From: Chitinophagaceae bacterium
GTDB taxonomy: Bacteria > Bacteroidota > Bacteroidia > Chitinophagales > Chitinophagaceae
DNA: 58,110 nt
Assembly (NCBI GenBank): GCA_014379965.1
Contig: JACMKU010000027.1
Coordinates: forward strand, 1-58,110
Direction of reading: 5' to 3'
Within the stretch, counting starts at the first letter, position 1; the number at the start of each line of letters is the position of its first letter. The notes under the pieces are model-generated. The model had not been told where the DNA came from and searched no databases. It saw only the letters and a program-made list of their open reading frames with translations. Below, piece after piece: positions 34,474 to 46,600 of this stretch. Position numbers and translations under genes: made by a program.

Positions 34474-37400
34474 ATGAAAATCCAACTAATTTCAAAAATA
34501 GCTGCAATGAGAAAGAGTCATCTGTCCTGTTTGAACAGCAAAGTGTCAGTCGTTTGTTTATTGGCCATTTTGTTGATGTGCGCCGGAAAGGGGTTTGCAC
34601 AGGCTGTCCCCGAGTTAATGTATTACAAGTTTAACGCGTCCGGTTCCCAGACCAATTCTGCAAGTGCTCCAGTGGGTAACAATCCTTCTCCTATTTTAGG
34701 GACGGCATTATCTATCGGCACGCCTTCCCAGTTTGGAACGGCGCTCGTCGGAACAGGTGGAGTAAGTACTTCGAATTACGTAGATAACAACTGGTTGACC
34801 AATCTCGTTGCTACGAATTGGACTATCAGCTTTTGGATTAATAATGTACCCTCGGGATCCACACTTTATTACCTGTTTGGCGACGGCGGTAATGCTATGC
34901 GTGCCTTCGTCAATGGAGCTCCCGGTGCAGGCAATTTGCGTCTAACGGGAACGGGTCTGCCAACGGTCGATGTGACGGCAGTTACAGGCGGCCCAACGGT
35001 GCTGCATTTCGTGAGAACCACGGCGCCGAACGAGATTAAAGCCTATAAGAATGGCGTTCTGTTTTCTACTACAGCAATTACCGGTACTCCGACAGTGGGA
35101 ACCGGTTTTCGCATTGGGGGATATACCACCAACACAGGTTTGCTTGGTCAGATGGATGAATTCAGACTATATAACCGTGCGTTACCCGCATCGGAGATTA
35201 CTGCGACGTGGAATGTTGAATTGGGCACACTCCCCTGTACAAGTCCTCCAGTAGCAGGTAACTCTACTATCACTCCTTCTGGTCCAGTATGCCTCGGTAC
35301 TCCTGTGACACTCAACCTAACGGGCAATAGCAGTGGATCGGGTCAGACATACCAGTGGGAATCTTCGTCTGCGGTTGGTGGGCCTTACTTGCCATTTAGT
35401 GGAGTGCAATCCGGCTCTTCATATGATTTCAATGCTCCCGCCACTTCTGCCTTTTACCGTGCGGCAGTTACCTGCGGCGGCAATACACAATACTCGGTAC
35501 CTGTACAGTTAAATATCAACGCCCCTCTTGCGGGAGGTACTTATACCATCAACTCGGCTATAGCTACCGGAGGTACTAACTTCCAGAGTTTCAACGCTGC
35601 AGTGAGTGCGTTAAATTGTGGTATCGCCGGTCCGATTGTCTTCAACGTCAATGCTGCCAGCGGCCCTTATATCGAACAGGTGATCATGACTCCCGTTCCC
35701 GGCGCCTCATCGATTAATACCATCACCTTCAATGGTAATGGAAGAACTTTGTCTTATCTCTCTACTAATACTAATGAGAGAGCGGTAATTAAATTGAATG
35801 GTGCGGATCACGTTACGTTCAACAACCTCGTCATCACAGCTACTGGAACTACTACGACTGAATATGGATTCGGTGTGCAACTGATGAACAATGCAGATTC
35901 AAACGTGGTGAATAACTGCGTTATCAATATTAATACTACATCCACATCAACCACAAACTATGCGGGTATAGTAATAAGCGCTTCTGCAACATCACCAATC
36001 ACTACCGGTACTGTTTCCGCGGATTACAATACTTTCAGCAACAATACCATTACAGGTGGCTACTATGGCATCACGCTCGTGGGTAGTACGACAGCAGGAA
36101 ACCTTGGCAACAAGGTTATTAATAATGACATCAGGGATTTCTACCTCACAGGTGTCTATGTGAATGGTTCAGGATCGGTTCTTATTGAGAGAAACAGTAT
36201 CAGCCGTCCTGCCCGTACCGTGGTCTCTACATTCAACGGAATTTATTTTACTAGTCTTAGTGTTGCAGCCAGCGTTTCACGCAACAGGATATTCAATCCT
36301 TTCGGCGGAGATCCTACCAGCACCAGTGAATTCAATGGGATTTTTTTTACTGCAGTTGATGCTCTCTCGGGCGGCTTGGAGAATACGGTAAGCAACAATC
36401 TAATCTACAATATCAACGGTGCAGGTGATCAATATGGTTTGTGGAATGCAAGTTCAGATAACGTAAGATATTTTTACAATACTATCTCGCTGGATGGCTC
36501 CGGAACAGGGAGCACAGCTTCGGACTTCACGCGTGGCTTTCACCAGGTAACGTCAGCTGCCGGTATTATCCTTCGCAACAACATAATTACAATTAATAGG
36601 GGTGGACCGAGTCAGAAGACGGCACTTTATTTCGCGACGACGATTACCGGTACCAATACCATTGTATCAAACAGGAACGACCTTTACTTGTTCTCAGGAG
36701 TAGGTACAGAAAATGTAGGTTTTTACAATGGTGTAGCTCAACCTACGCTCGCCAACTGGCAGGCTGCCTCAGGCCAGGATGCAAACTCGGTTTCTTCAAA
36801 TCCGTTGTATGCGGACGTATCTTCAGGAAACTTCGAACCCACTAACGCATCAATCGATAATCTGGGTCAGCCTATCGCAGGTATAACCGTCGACATCGAT
36901 GGCGACACTCGCAGCGCTACCACTCCAGACCTTGGCGCATATGAATTTACCCCAGCAGTGTGTACCTCACCGCCACTCGCGGGTACGGCCACAGTTAGTG
37001 AGTCACCCATCTGCGTTAACTTCCCTATTCAACTTGGAGTAACGGGTAATTCGATCGGTTTGACTCAAACCTATCAATGGCAGACTTCCGCCTCGATCGG
37101 TGGTCCATACACCAACATCGGCAACGTACTTGGTAACCCGGATACGAGTATCATTTCTTCTTCAACATTATATTATAGGGTCGCCGTGACCTGTTCAGGT
37201 AATACAGAATTCTCAGCTCCTGTACTGTTAACAGTAACCGGCGCATTGCCTGCTGGCACCTATACAATTGACCAGACGGCGCCTGCGAGCCCATCGAACT
37301 TTGTAAGCTTCAACGCAGCAAAGGATGCACTCGCCTGCGGAATCGAAGGACCCGTGGTAATCAACGTGGTTGCCAATACCGGACCTTACCTCGAGCAACT

Positions 37401-40400
37401 CATACTCGATTCGATTCCCGGAACATCGGCTACGAAGACGATTACATTCAATGGTAACGCAAACGTTATCCAGTTCAATTCAACTAACACCAATGAAAGG
37501 GCAGTTATTAAATTGAACAGGACAGATTATGTCGGATTCTATAACCTGGTGATCACCGCTACTGGCACGCTCACTACGGAATATGGTTTCGGTGTCCAGA
37601 TCATCAATAATGCCGATAACAATACGATCAATAATTGTACGATCAACATCAATACTAGTTCGACCTCGACGAACTATGCCGGTATCGTGATCAACAATTC
37701 GCCAACCAGCCCGACCACGACAGGTGATAGCAGGTGTGATTTCAATACGATCAGCTTCAACACTATCAACGGTGGTTATGCAGGTATTACATTGGTAGCA
37801 AACGGAACGACCAACCAGGTCAACGGCAACACGATATTTAATAACACCCTCCGAAACTTCTATATTTACGGTATCTACATCAACGGAGCGGCTAACTCAC
37901 TCATAGAAGGCAACAACATAAGCCGTGCGACACGTACCGTGCTGACTACGTTCAACGGTATTTACGTAACGACCGGTGGACGCTCATTGAGAATATCGAA
38001 GAACAGGATACATAATCCATCCGGAGGGAATACTACATCTACGAGCATATTCTATGGGATATACTTCACAGCTGTCGACGCTCCTGTAGGTAGCGAGAAT
38101 ATCATCAGCAACAATGCGATCTATAATGTAAACAACCAGAGCGACCAGTACGGCTTGTACAATGGTGGTTCCGACAACGCCTGGTATTACCATAATACGA
38201 TTTCAATGGATTTCGCTGGTGGAACTTTCCCTACAGCCGATTGGTCACGCGGTATCTATCAGACTACCGTAGCAACGGGCATACGTTACAGGAATAATTT
38301 AGTCACTATCACCAGGGCAGGTCTTGGCAGCCGTCACGCCATTTATATGGCAGAGGCAACTACCACATATACGGCTAATAACAATAACTATTACGTTGAG
38401 GCCAATGGCGGCACCGCATTCATAGGGTACAATGGTGCAAACAGGGCCACACTGGCCGATTGGCAAACCGCCAGTACGCAGGATGCGAACTCCGTTTCAT
38501 TCGATCCTGGTTATGCTAATGCTCCAACGGGTGACTTGAAACCAACATTCGCTCCTTTAGATAACAAGGGCGCCCCTGTTGGAATAACAACGGATATCAT
38601 TGCTGCGCCTCGCAGTGCGACTACACCGGATATCGGCGCATGGGAATTCGCCGTATTGCCCTGTACCTCACCACCCGTACCTGGTACAGCATCAGCTGTT
38701 CCAAATTCAGGCATCTGTCTTGGTACACCAATTCAATTATCACTTACAGGAAATTCGGAAGGAGCCGGTCAGACATACCTCTGGGAAGTCTCGACTTCGC
38801 CGACGGGCCCATGGAATCCATTAGGATCTAGCATGCTCTCTCCCGACAGTACGATCATGGCAGCGGGTGTCTTATACTATCGCGTGGCCGTGACGTGTAG
38901 CGGCAATACCCAATATTCCGCCGCCGCACTGGTAAATATCAATCCTCCGTTCCCAGGTGGTACTTATACAATCGATAAGACGATTCCAACGAATTGGCCC
39001 GCGACTGGCAACAACTTCAATTCATTTAACGCGGCCGTTGGAGTTATGGAGTGTGGAATCAGCGGCAAAGTAACTTTCAACGTTGCACCTAACACTTACA
39101 CCGAGCAGGTGAGGATGCATGCTATCACGGGCACATCTACTACAAATACAGTTACTTTCCAGAGTCAGAATGGTACACCTTCTTCAGTGATCCTCACACA
39201 TGCGATCACTGACGCAGCCGCCAATTATGTACTTCAACTGGATAGCGCCAGCTATATTATTTTCAAGAACATGACCATCACCGCCACAGGCACTACGAAC
39301 GCCAGAGGTGTGGAATTGGCCAGGCTGGCATCGAACGATAGCCTCCTTAACCTCACGGTGAATGTTCCCCTGTCTACCAGTACTTCAAATACCATTGCGG
39401 GTATCGTGGGTACTGCATTGAGCGGCGCTAACAACGTCATAAAGGGAAATACGATAACCAACGGTTCTGCCGGTATCTATATCGCCGGTGCATCGGTTGC
39501 AAATGCGGCATCGCGCCTGGTGATCGACAGCAACATCATAAACAATAGTTTCTACTACAGCATTTATACCAGCAACACTAAAAGGGTGCTTGTGCAGAAG
39601 AACAGGGTGACAATGGCATCACCACGCAACGCCACTACATACGGTATATATGGTACAAATAGCGATTCTGCATATCAATATGTAGGCAACATCATCAACA
39701 TCGATAATGTGGCGAGTACTACTACATACGGCCTCTACCTCACTGGATCAGATGCTACGGTGCTGGAACCAGCTCGAATAGCCAACAACAGGATCAGTGC
39801 GATCTCTGGCAATACCGGTACACTCTATGGAATGTACCAGACCGCAACGACGAATAATTCCACGGTGAATAACGTGATCGTCATTAATACAACGGGGGCG
39901 AGTTCATACGGAATTTATAGCACCGGCGGCGGTCCAAATAAGTATTACAACAACTCTGTCAACAGTGTTGCTACCTCCGGAACCAACAACTACGCTGGTT
40001 ATTTCACAAACACTAGCGGAAGCGGTGTCGATGTTCGCAACAACATCTTCTCACACAGGGCTGGCGGTCGCGCTTTGTATGTCGGCAATACCGACTACGT
40101 TTATAGCGATTATAACATGCTCTATACTACTGGAGCGATCCTTGTAGCGCGTAATACGCCTGCGGGCACGTTCGCTACGCTTGCTGCGTGGAGAACAGCT
40201 TCAGGATCGGATATGAATTCGATCGTGTATGCTCCGGCATTTACAAGTATGACCAACCTCGTGCCTAATGTCGTTGACCCAGAGGTGTGGGCGATTCATG
40301 GCCGCGGTGTGCAGATACCGGGCAACAATTACGATTTTAATAACAATGCAAGACCGACTACAGTAGTGGCTGGTGTTCCCGACCTTGGCGCCTATGAATT

Positions 40401-43400
40401 CCTGCCAACGTCTACACCACCGGTGCTGACAGCTACACCTGCGACACCTGCTGCAGGAACTACACAGGTATTCATGTTTGGTACGGATACGGTGACGAAG
40501 GTTACCTGGAAGCCAGCTTCCACGATTCCTTCATCGGTAAGCATCAGGCGTTATTCGGGTGTAACTCCTCCCGGAATGCCAGCGACAGCTAAATACATGT
40601 ACTTCTATACAGATGTAGATATCGCCTCTTCAGGTGCTCCTAATTATGACCTGCAACAATTCTACATCGATCCATGGCAGGGATTGATCCCCAGGGAAAT
40701 CGTGACTCGCCTCGGCAGGACCAATGCATCGAATGCGTGGACTATGGATTCATTAAGTACTGTAGATACCATTAAAAACTTCCTTCGTCGGGATACGTTG
40801 AACTTCATGGATAAGTTCACTGGAATGACCGACAGCACCATAAAGGCTCCACCACCGCCACCAAATGTGATCTCAGTAGACAGCTCGAATAAGGGTACTC
40901 ACTTCTGGGTTGCCTATGCACACAGTTGGGATTTCTTTAGCGGCAGTAATAGCCAGAACATGGTTATCTATCTGAGCACCGACGCGCAGGCCGCTAATGT
41001 GAAGATCCGAATCAACGGAACGGATTGGGTACGTAACTACACCATTGCACCGAATACTGTGATCACCACGGAGAATCTTCCGAAGGGTGGCCTATACGAC
41101 GCAAGGTTGTTGATAGAAGGAACAACGCCGAGAGGCATTAGCATCGAAAGCGATATTCCGATCACGGCCTATGCACACATTTTCTCGTCGACTAATTCGG
41201 GCGCGACGATGCTGTTGCCAGTAGGAACGTACGGCTACGAGTATTATACACTTAACTCGAGGCAGTCATACACTGCGACAAATTCTCATTCTTCATTCTT
41301 CGTTATAGCGAATCGTGACTCCACACACGTTGAGATCACTCCATCTAACCCGACATCGACCGGTCGCCCGGCAAATGTTCCGTTCACTGTAATCCTCAAC
41401 AGGGGTGAAGTGTACCAGGTTCTTGGAGCGTACATCAGCGGTATCGATGGATACGATATGACCGGAAGCCATGTGAAGTCTGTTCCAAACCTATCAGGTA
41501 AATGTTTCCCAATCGCTGTGTTCGCAGGAAGTACTCGTACTGGATTTGGTTGCGGTACGGCAGCAGGTGGTAGTGGAGACGTGATCTTCCAGCAGGTATT
41601 CCCGTCGCAGGCATGGGGTAAACGTTACCTGACTGCACCAACTTCAGTGGATGCTACACCAAGTAGTTTCATGACGAATATCTATCGTGTTATGGTGAAA
41701 GATCCAACGACGATAGTGACCAGGAATGGTACAGCCTTGACGGGTCTAATCAATGGCCGTTATTATCAGTTTGAAAGCAATGCGACCAACGAGATACTTT
41801 CCGATAAGCCTGTAATGGTTGCGCAGTATATGTCATCATCAGGCGATTGTCCAAACACATCGGGTGACGGAGATCCTGAGATGTTCTATTTGAGCCCAGT
41901 GGAGCAATCCATCAAGTTCTCGGGCTTCTATCGTAACGATCAGTTCAACATCGATGAGAATTATCTCACGATCATTATTCCTACAAATGGTATTCCTTCA
42001 TTGCGTATCGATGGCACGAATGTGTTTGACCATACATATGCGCATAATGCTCCGGGCTACAGCGTAGTGATCAAGAGATGGCCAGCGGGTACGGGACAAA
42101 GCATTGTGTCGAGCGACTCGGCCTTCACCGGTATCGTGTATGGATTGGGAAGTGTGGAGAGTTATGGATACAACGTAGGTACGCTCGTGAAGAACTTGAA
42201 TGCATCTGGAACGATCAGCAACGTCTTTGCGTCCGGTTCAGTGCCTTATACATGTAAAGGAACGCCATTCAGATTCCGCATGCGGGTATCTGTGAAGCCA
42301 GTGACTATAAGATGGAATCTAAGCCAGGTTCCTGGTCTTTCTCCGAATGTAGATATCGTTCAGAATTCACCGCTGCCGGCCGACTCTTCGTTCTCAAATG
42401 GCCAGTGGTATTACACTTACACTTTGCCAGGCGACTACCTCATGAATGCAGTAGGTACGTATGTGGTGCCGATTTCGATCACACACCCAAGCATCGAAGG
42501 TTGTAACAGTAGCCTTGAATTCACGCTTGTGGTCAATGTACTTCCCGCACCTGTGACGAGCTTCACAACGACCTTCTCAGGTTGTATTGGTGATGTAGTT
42601 CAGTTCAACGGAACTTCCGTACCGAGCAACAGCGTACCGGTGACACAGTGGAACTGGAATTTTGGAGATAATACTACAGCAGCGATCCAGAACCCGACGA
42701 AGCTTTATGCAACACCGGGTACTTATAATGTAAATCTTCGCGCCATTGCCAACGATGGATGTATAGGTGATACTACGAAGCAGGTAGTTGTAAATGCAAG
42801 ACCATTAGTGGATGTTTCGAATGATTCGATATACGTGTGCAGCGGATCAGGTGCGACCTTCACAGTTCTTAATCCTGTGACGGGTGCTGTGTACAACTGG
42901 TATAACGCCGCAACTGGAGGAACACTCCTTGGAACTGGTGCGAGCTTCGTATTACCAAATATCACAGCTGTTACCAGTGCATATGTCGAGGCGGTCGTCA
43001 ACGGTTGTGCGAGTGTGAATAGGGTAAAGGTGACGGCGCTGATCCTTCCATCATTGGCAACTCCGGTGGCTGTTGTTGATTCAACAGGAGTCAACGCATT
43101 GCGCTTCCGTTGGAGTGCAGTACCGAATGCTACAGGGTATGAAGTGTCACTCAACAATGGTGGTACTTGGTCGACGCCTTCTTCAGGTCCAACAGGATTG
43201 ACACATACCGTGACAGGCTTGCAGGTTGGACAGAGTGTGACGCTGATCGTTAGAGCACTTGGTGGTTGCGTGGATGTATTGTCACAGCCAGTCACTGGAA
43301 CAACAGTTACGGATCAAATTTATATCCCGAACACGTTCACGCCGAATAATAGTGGACCTGCAGAGAATGAAAGACTGAGGGTGTATAGTAATATTATTAG

Positions 43401-43590
43401 AGAAATGCGTTTCATGCTGTTTAATCAGTGGGGTGAAAAGATCTTCGAATCAAGAAGCCAGGCTGTTGGATGGGATGGTACGCATAATGGAAAGCCACAG
43501 CCATCGGGAGTGTATATGTATGTCTGTGATATAGTATTGAATGATGGAACAAGGGTACAGAAGAAAGGCTCTATCAACCTGATAAGATAA
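34474..43590 (+). CDS. Giant adhesin-like protein, LamG + three Ig/beta-helix modules + IgGFc-binding-like domain + CHU_C tail
   Basis: 3038 residues. After an extended signal peptide (cleavage near FAQA, about 43) come a LamG domain (about 48-250), three tandem modules of about 570 residues starting near 255, 830 and 1397 (each opens CTSPPVAG, an Ig-like domain ending YYRAAVTCSGNTQ, then GGTYTI..., FNAAV..L.CGI.GPV and a long Asn-rich right-handed beta-helix with NNTI/GIYI rungs), a domain at about 1985-2130, an IgGFc-binding-like domain (about 2131-2580), PKD (2692-2775), Ig-like and fibronectin-III-like domains, and the CHU_C tail (about 2948-3038, IYIPNTFTPNNSG...WDGTHNGKPQPSGVY). CHU_C cargo is exported by T9SS with SprF-type partners. 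Very likely a surface adhesin or glycan-interacting protein. Confidence 0.9.
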   Translation: MKIQLISKIAAMRKSHLSCLNSKVSVVCLLAILLMCAGKGFAQAVPELMYYKFNASGSQTNSASAPVGNNPSPILGTALSIGTPSQFGTALVGTGGVSTSNYVDNNWLTNLVATNWTISFWINNVPSGSTLYYLFGDGGNAMRAFVNGAPGAGNLRLTGTGLPTVDVTAVTGGPTVLHFVRTTAPNEIKAYKNGVLFSTTAITGTPTVGTGFRIGGYTTNTGLLGQMDEFRLYNRALPASEITATWNVELGTLPCTSPPVAGNSTITPSGPVCLGTPVTLNLTGNSSGSGQTYQWESSSAVGGPYLPFSGVQSGSSYDFNAPATSAFYRAAVTCGGNTQYSVPVQLNINAPLAGGTYTINSAIATGGTNFQSFNAAVSALNCGIAGPIVFNVNAASGPYIEQVIMTPVPGASSINTITFNGNGRTLSYLSTNTNERAVIKLNGADHVTFNNLVITATGTTTTEYGFGVQLMNNADSNVVNNCVININTTSTSTTNYAGIVISASATSPITTGTVSADYNTFSNNTITGGYYGITLVGSTTAGNLGNKVINNDIRDFYLTGVYVNGSGSVLIERNSISRPARTVVSTFNGIYFTSLSVAASVSRNRIFNPFGGDPTSTSEFNGIFFTAVDALSGGLENTVSNNLIYNINGAGDQYGLWNASSDNVRYFYNTISLDGSGTGSTASDFTRGFHQVTSAAGIILRNNIITINRGGPSQKTALYFATTITGTNTIVSNRNDLYLFSGVGTENVGFYNGVAQPTLANWQAASGQDANSVSSNPLYADVSSGNFEPTNASIDNLGQPIAGITVDIDGDTRSATTPDLGAYEFTPAVCTSPPLAGTATVSESPICVNFPIQLGVTGNSIGLTQTYQWQTSASIGGPYTNIGNVLGNPDTSIISSSTLYYRVAVTCSGNTEFSAPVLLTVTGALPAGTYTIDQTAPASPSNFVSFNAAKDALACGIEGPVVINVVANTGPYLEQLILDSIPGTSATKTITFNGNANVIQFNSTNTNERAVIKLNRTDYVGFYNLVITATGTLTTEYGFGVQIINNADNNTINNCTININTSSTSTNYAGIVINNSPTSPTTTGDSRCDFNTISFNTINGGYAGITLVANGTTNQVNGNTIFNNTLRNFYIYGIYINGAANSLIEGNNISRATRTVLTTFNGIYVTTGGRSLRISKNRIHNPSGGNTTSTSIFYGIYFTAVDAPVGSENIISNNAIYNVNNQSDQYGLYNGGSDNAWYYHNTISMDFAGGTFPTADWSRGIYQTTVATGIRYRNNLVTITRAGLGSRHAIYMAEATTTYTANNNNYYVEANGGTAFIGYNGANRATLADWQTASTQDANSVSFDPGYANAPTGDLKPTFAPLDNKGAPVGITTDIIAAPRSATTPDIGAWEFAVLPCTSPPVPGTASAVPNSGICLGTPIQLSLTGNSEGAGQTYLWEVSTSPTGPWNPLGSSMLSPDSTIMAAGVLYYRVAVTCSGNTQYSAAALVNINPPFPGGTYTIDKTIPTNWPATGNNFNSFNAAVGVMECGISGKVTFNVAPNTYTEQVRMHAITGTSTTNTVTFQSQNGTPSSVILTHAITDAAANYVLQLDSASYIIFKNMTITATGTTNARGVELARLASNDSLLNLTVNVPLSTSTSNTIAGIVGTALSGANNVIKGNTITNGSAGIYIAGASVANAASRLVIDSNIINNSFYYSIYTSNTKRVLVQKNRVTMASPRNATTYGIYGTNSDSAYQYVGNIINIDNVASTTTYGLYLTGSDATVLEPARIANNRISAISGNTGTLYGMYQTATTNNSTVNNVIVINTTGASSYGIYSTGGGPNKYYNNSVNSVATSGTNNYAGYFTNTSGSGVDVRNNIFSHRAGGRALYVGNTDYVYSDYNMLYTTGAILVARNTPAGTFATLAAWRTASGSDMNSIVYAPAFTSMTNLVPNVVDPEVWAIHGRGVQIPGNNYDFNNNARPTTVVAGVPDLGAYEFLPTSTPPVLTATPATPAAGTTQVFMFGTDTVTKVTWKPASTIPSSVSIRRYSGVTPPGMPATAKYMYFYTDVDIASSGAPNYDLQQFYIDPWQGLIPREIVTRLGRTNASNAWTMDSLSTVDTIKNFLRRDTLNFMDKFTGMTDSTIKAPPPPPNVISVDSSNKGTHFWVAYAHSWDFFSGSNSQNMVIYLSTDAQAANVKIRINGTDWVRNYTIAPNTVITTENLPKGGLYDARLLIEGTTPRGISIESDIPITAYAHIFSSTNSGATMLLPVGTYGYEYYTLNSRQSYTATNSHSSFFVIANRDSTHVEITPSNPTSTGRPANVPFTVILNRGEVYQVLGAYISGIDGYDMTGSHVKSVPNLSGKCFPIAVFAGSTRTGFGCGTAAGGSGDVIFQQVFPSQAWGKRYLTAPTSVDATPSSFMTNIYRVMVKDPTTIVTRNGTALTGLINGRYYQFESNATNEILSDKPVMVAQYMSSSGDCPNTSGDGDPEMFYLSPVEQSIKFSGFYRNDQFNIDENYLTIIIPTNGIPSLRIDGTNVFDHTYAHNAPGYSVVIKRWPAGTGQSIVSSDSAFTGIVYGLGSVESYGYNVGTLVKNLNASGTISNVFASGSVPYTCKGTPFRFRMRVSVKPVTIRWNLSQVPGLSPNVDIVQNSPLPADSSFSNGQWYYTYTLPGDYLMNAVGTYVVPISITHPSIEGCNSSLEFTLVVNVLPAPVTSFTTTFSGCIGDVVQFNGTSVPSNSVPVTQWNWNFGDNTTAAIQNPTKLYATPGTYNVNLRAIANDGCIGDTTKQVVVNARPLVDVSNDSIYVCSGSGATFTVLNPVTGAVYNWYNAATGGTLLGTGASFVLPNITAVTSAYVEAVVNGCASVNRVKVTALILPSLATPVAVVDSTGVNALRFRWSAVPNATGYEVSLNNGGTWSTPSSGPTGLTHTVTGLQVGQSVTLIVRALGGCVDVLSQPVTGTTVTDQIYIPNTFTPNNSGPAENERLRVYSNIIREMRFMLFNQWGEKIFESRSQAVGWDGTHNGKPQPSGVYMYVCDIVLNDGTRVQKKGSINLIR

Positions 43591-43607
43591 ACTATCGGAC
43601 CGCACTT

Positions 43608-46600
43608 ATGAAACTTGTAAAAAAATCACTTATTGTTTTTAGCTTGTTACTAAGCTGGTGGGGAGCGTCTGCCCAGGACTTTTCCAACCGTGGTAGGGAT
43701 TTCTGGGTTGGTTATGGGCACCATCAATACATGGAACCAGGACAAAACAACAGTCAGGAAATGGTGATCTACCTGAGTGCGGAGCAGCCGGCTAATGTAA
43801 CGGTGACGATTGATGGAACAACCTGGGTGCGCAATTACAGCATCCCAGCGAACACGGTGATCGCGACAGAATTCATTCCTAAGGCGGGAACGATTGACGC
43901 ACGACTCATCTCTGTTCCGTGTTCTTTCGTTCCTCCCGGCACGCCATGCGGTGGCGAGGGTGTATTTGTAAACAAAGGAATTCATATCGTAAGTGATGTG
44001 CCCATCGTCGCCTATGCACACATCTTCGGCAGTGTGTCTTCAGGAGCAACCATGTTGTTGCCCACCGATACCTGGGGATATTCCTATACTTCTATTAACA
44101 GCCAACAGATAGATGCGGCCGGTCCAGCTTACACATGGGTATACGTGATCGCAAAGGATAATAATACAGTGATCCGTGTGACTCCATCGGTCCCTACACG
44201 AACAGGACAGCCGGGTGGTGTATCGTACGATATCACTTTACAGCGTGGAGAGATTTACCAGGTGGTGGGTCAATCCGACGCCAGCGGCAATGGCAACCAG
44301 TTTACAGGTACTACTATAAAATCGATCGCCAATCCTTCCGGTCAATGCTATCCTGTGGCAGTATTCTCAGGCAGTAGCCGAACGCGAGGTGAAGCGATTC
44401 CTTGCGGAACCAGCTCGGGAAGAGACAATGACATGCAACAGGCATTTCCACAACAAGCGTGGGGCAAGCGATACCTGACAGCCCCATTCTCGGCGGCAAG
44501 TGGACCCTCAACTAATGTCAACCTTACAGCAAGCACATTCCAGACAAGTGTATACAAGATCGTAGTGAAAGATCCCACTACAGTGGTGAAGAGAAACGGT
44601 GTACAGATCACAGGCCTGCTTTCTCCCGGCAATTATTATCAATTTTCCAGCAATACTGCCGACTATATTGAATCAGATAAGCCGATCATGATTGGACAAT
44701 TCATGTCCGGTGGCTCGGGCTGTAATCCCGGATCATGGGGTGACCCGGAAATGGTTTTCCTCAGCCCGATCGAGCAGGCAATCAAGAATGTAGGTTTTTA
44801 TCGGAATAACAGGCAATCCATTTATGCCAACTATGTCACTGTTATTATTCCTACAGCAGGCGTGGCGTCTTTGAGGATCGATGGATCAGCTACATTTAAT
44901 CACACGTATGCTCACCCCAATTTGCCGGGGTACAGTGTAGTTGTCAAAGGATGGCAGGCCTCACAATCGCAAAGCCTGATGTATAGCGATTCCGCTTTTA
45001 CAGCGCTTACCTATGGGCTTGGTTCAGCGGAGTCATACGCCTATAATGCCGGAACCTATATCAGGAATCTTAGCGCGGTAAGTTCCATTCACAACACACT
45101 CGATCCCGGAACAGCTCAACACGCTTTTACTTGTACTAATACTCCATTCGAGTTATCCGTGTTGATGGCGTACCAGCCAACAAGGCTGGATTGGTTGTTG
45201 AGCCAGGTCGGTTCTACACTTTCGCCGAACGCTGATGTCATTGACAATGCCCCGGTTTCTTCAGGGACCGTGATCGTGAATGGTATCACATACTACAAAT
45301 ACACATTGCCGGGAACCTATTCATTTAATACGGCAGATACTTTTGATATTCCGATCAATGGCTATCATCCAAACATCGAGAATTGCTACAACCGCGAACA
45401 GTTGCGTGTACCCGTCATTGTAAAGGGTAAGCCTATTGCCGATTTTAGTTTTTCCCATTCAGGATGTACGCTCGACACCGTTCAATTCACTGGTGCGGCG
45501 ACGACGAGTAATAGTTTCACGATCCGCGATTTCAACTGGACATTTCCCGGTCCCGTCACGGCCACTGGCCAACTCGTGAAGCGTTTGCTGCCGCCAGGAG
45601 TTCACAACATCAGCCTGAATGTAGTTTCGAATGAAGGCTGCGTCAGCGATACGATCAAGCAGATTACTATTTATGATAAACCGCCTGCAGAATTTGCCGC
45701 ATCGCCGGCAAGCATTTGCCAGGGTACCACCTTCACATTCACCGACACTTCATCTGCGACGGTAGCAGTAAACACCTGGTATTGGGATTTTGGAAACAAC
45801 GTTACTCAAACCATCACTACCGGACCATCGGTAACGTATTCCTATCCGCAACCGGGTACATATACCGTAAAACACGTCACGCGTTCTAGTGCCACGTGCG
45901 TTAGTGATACTGTACGAAGAGTGGTGATCGTATACGAGAAGCCTTTCGTTTCATTCACTAATAATGCTTCGGGTTGTCTCGATGTGAGCGGGCTCGTTCA
46001 GTTCACCGGCATCGCCACGGTAGGCGATGGCCAGGCAATCAATACTTATTTGTGGAACTTCAATGACCCTAATGCGACAGGAACTAACCCCAATACGGCC
46101 GCAGTACAGAACCCATCACATAATTTCCAGCAAGGAACTTATAATATTAACCTGAGCGTGATGACCGCAAATGGTTGCGTGAAGGATACGACCATTACGG
46201 TTACATTTAACCTTAAACCGCAACTGGCTTACCCCACATTGAATGCTGTCTGTGAGAATACGACTGCGGCGATTAGTGTGGCAACAGGCAGTGTTACGAA
46301 TGGTGTCACCGGCACGGGAGTCTATCGCGGACCAGGTACAAGTTCAGCTGGAGCCTTCTCACCTTTGACGGCTGGACCGGGAACACATACTATATGGTAT
46401 GTATTTACAACAAGTGCCAATTGCAAGGACTCCATATCTCAAACCATACTGGTGAATGCAAGGCCACGCACAAGTTTCACCCTTCCTAATGGGGGCTGTC
46501 TTCCAACGAACGGCCAGGTACAGTTCACCAACACCACGACCATCCCGGACGGCCAGGCAATGACATGGGCATGGAACTTCAACGATCCAAATGCAAATGG

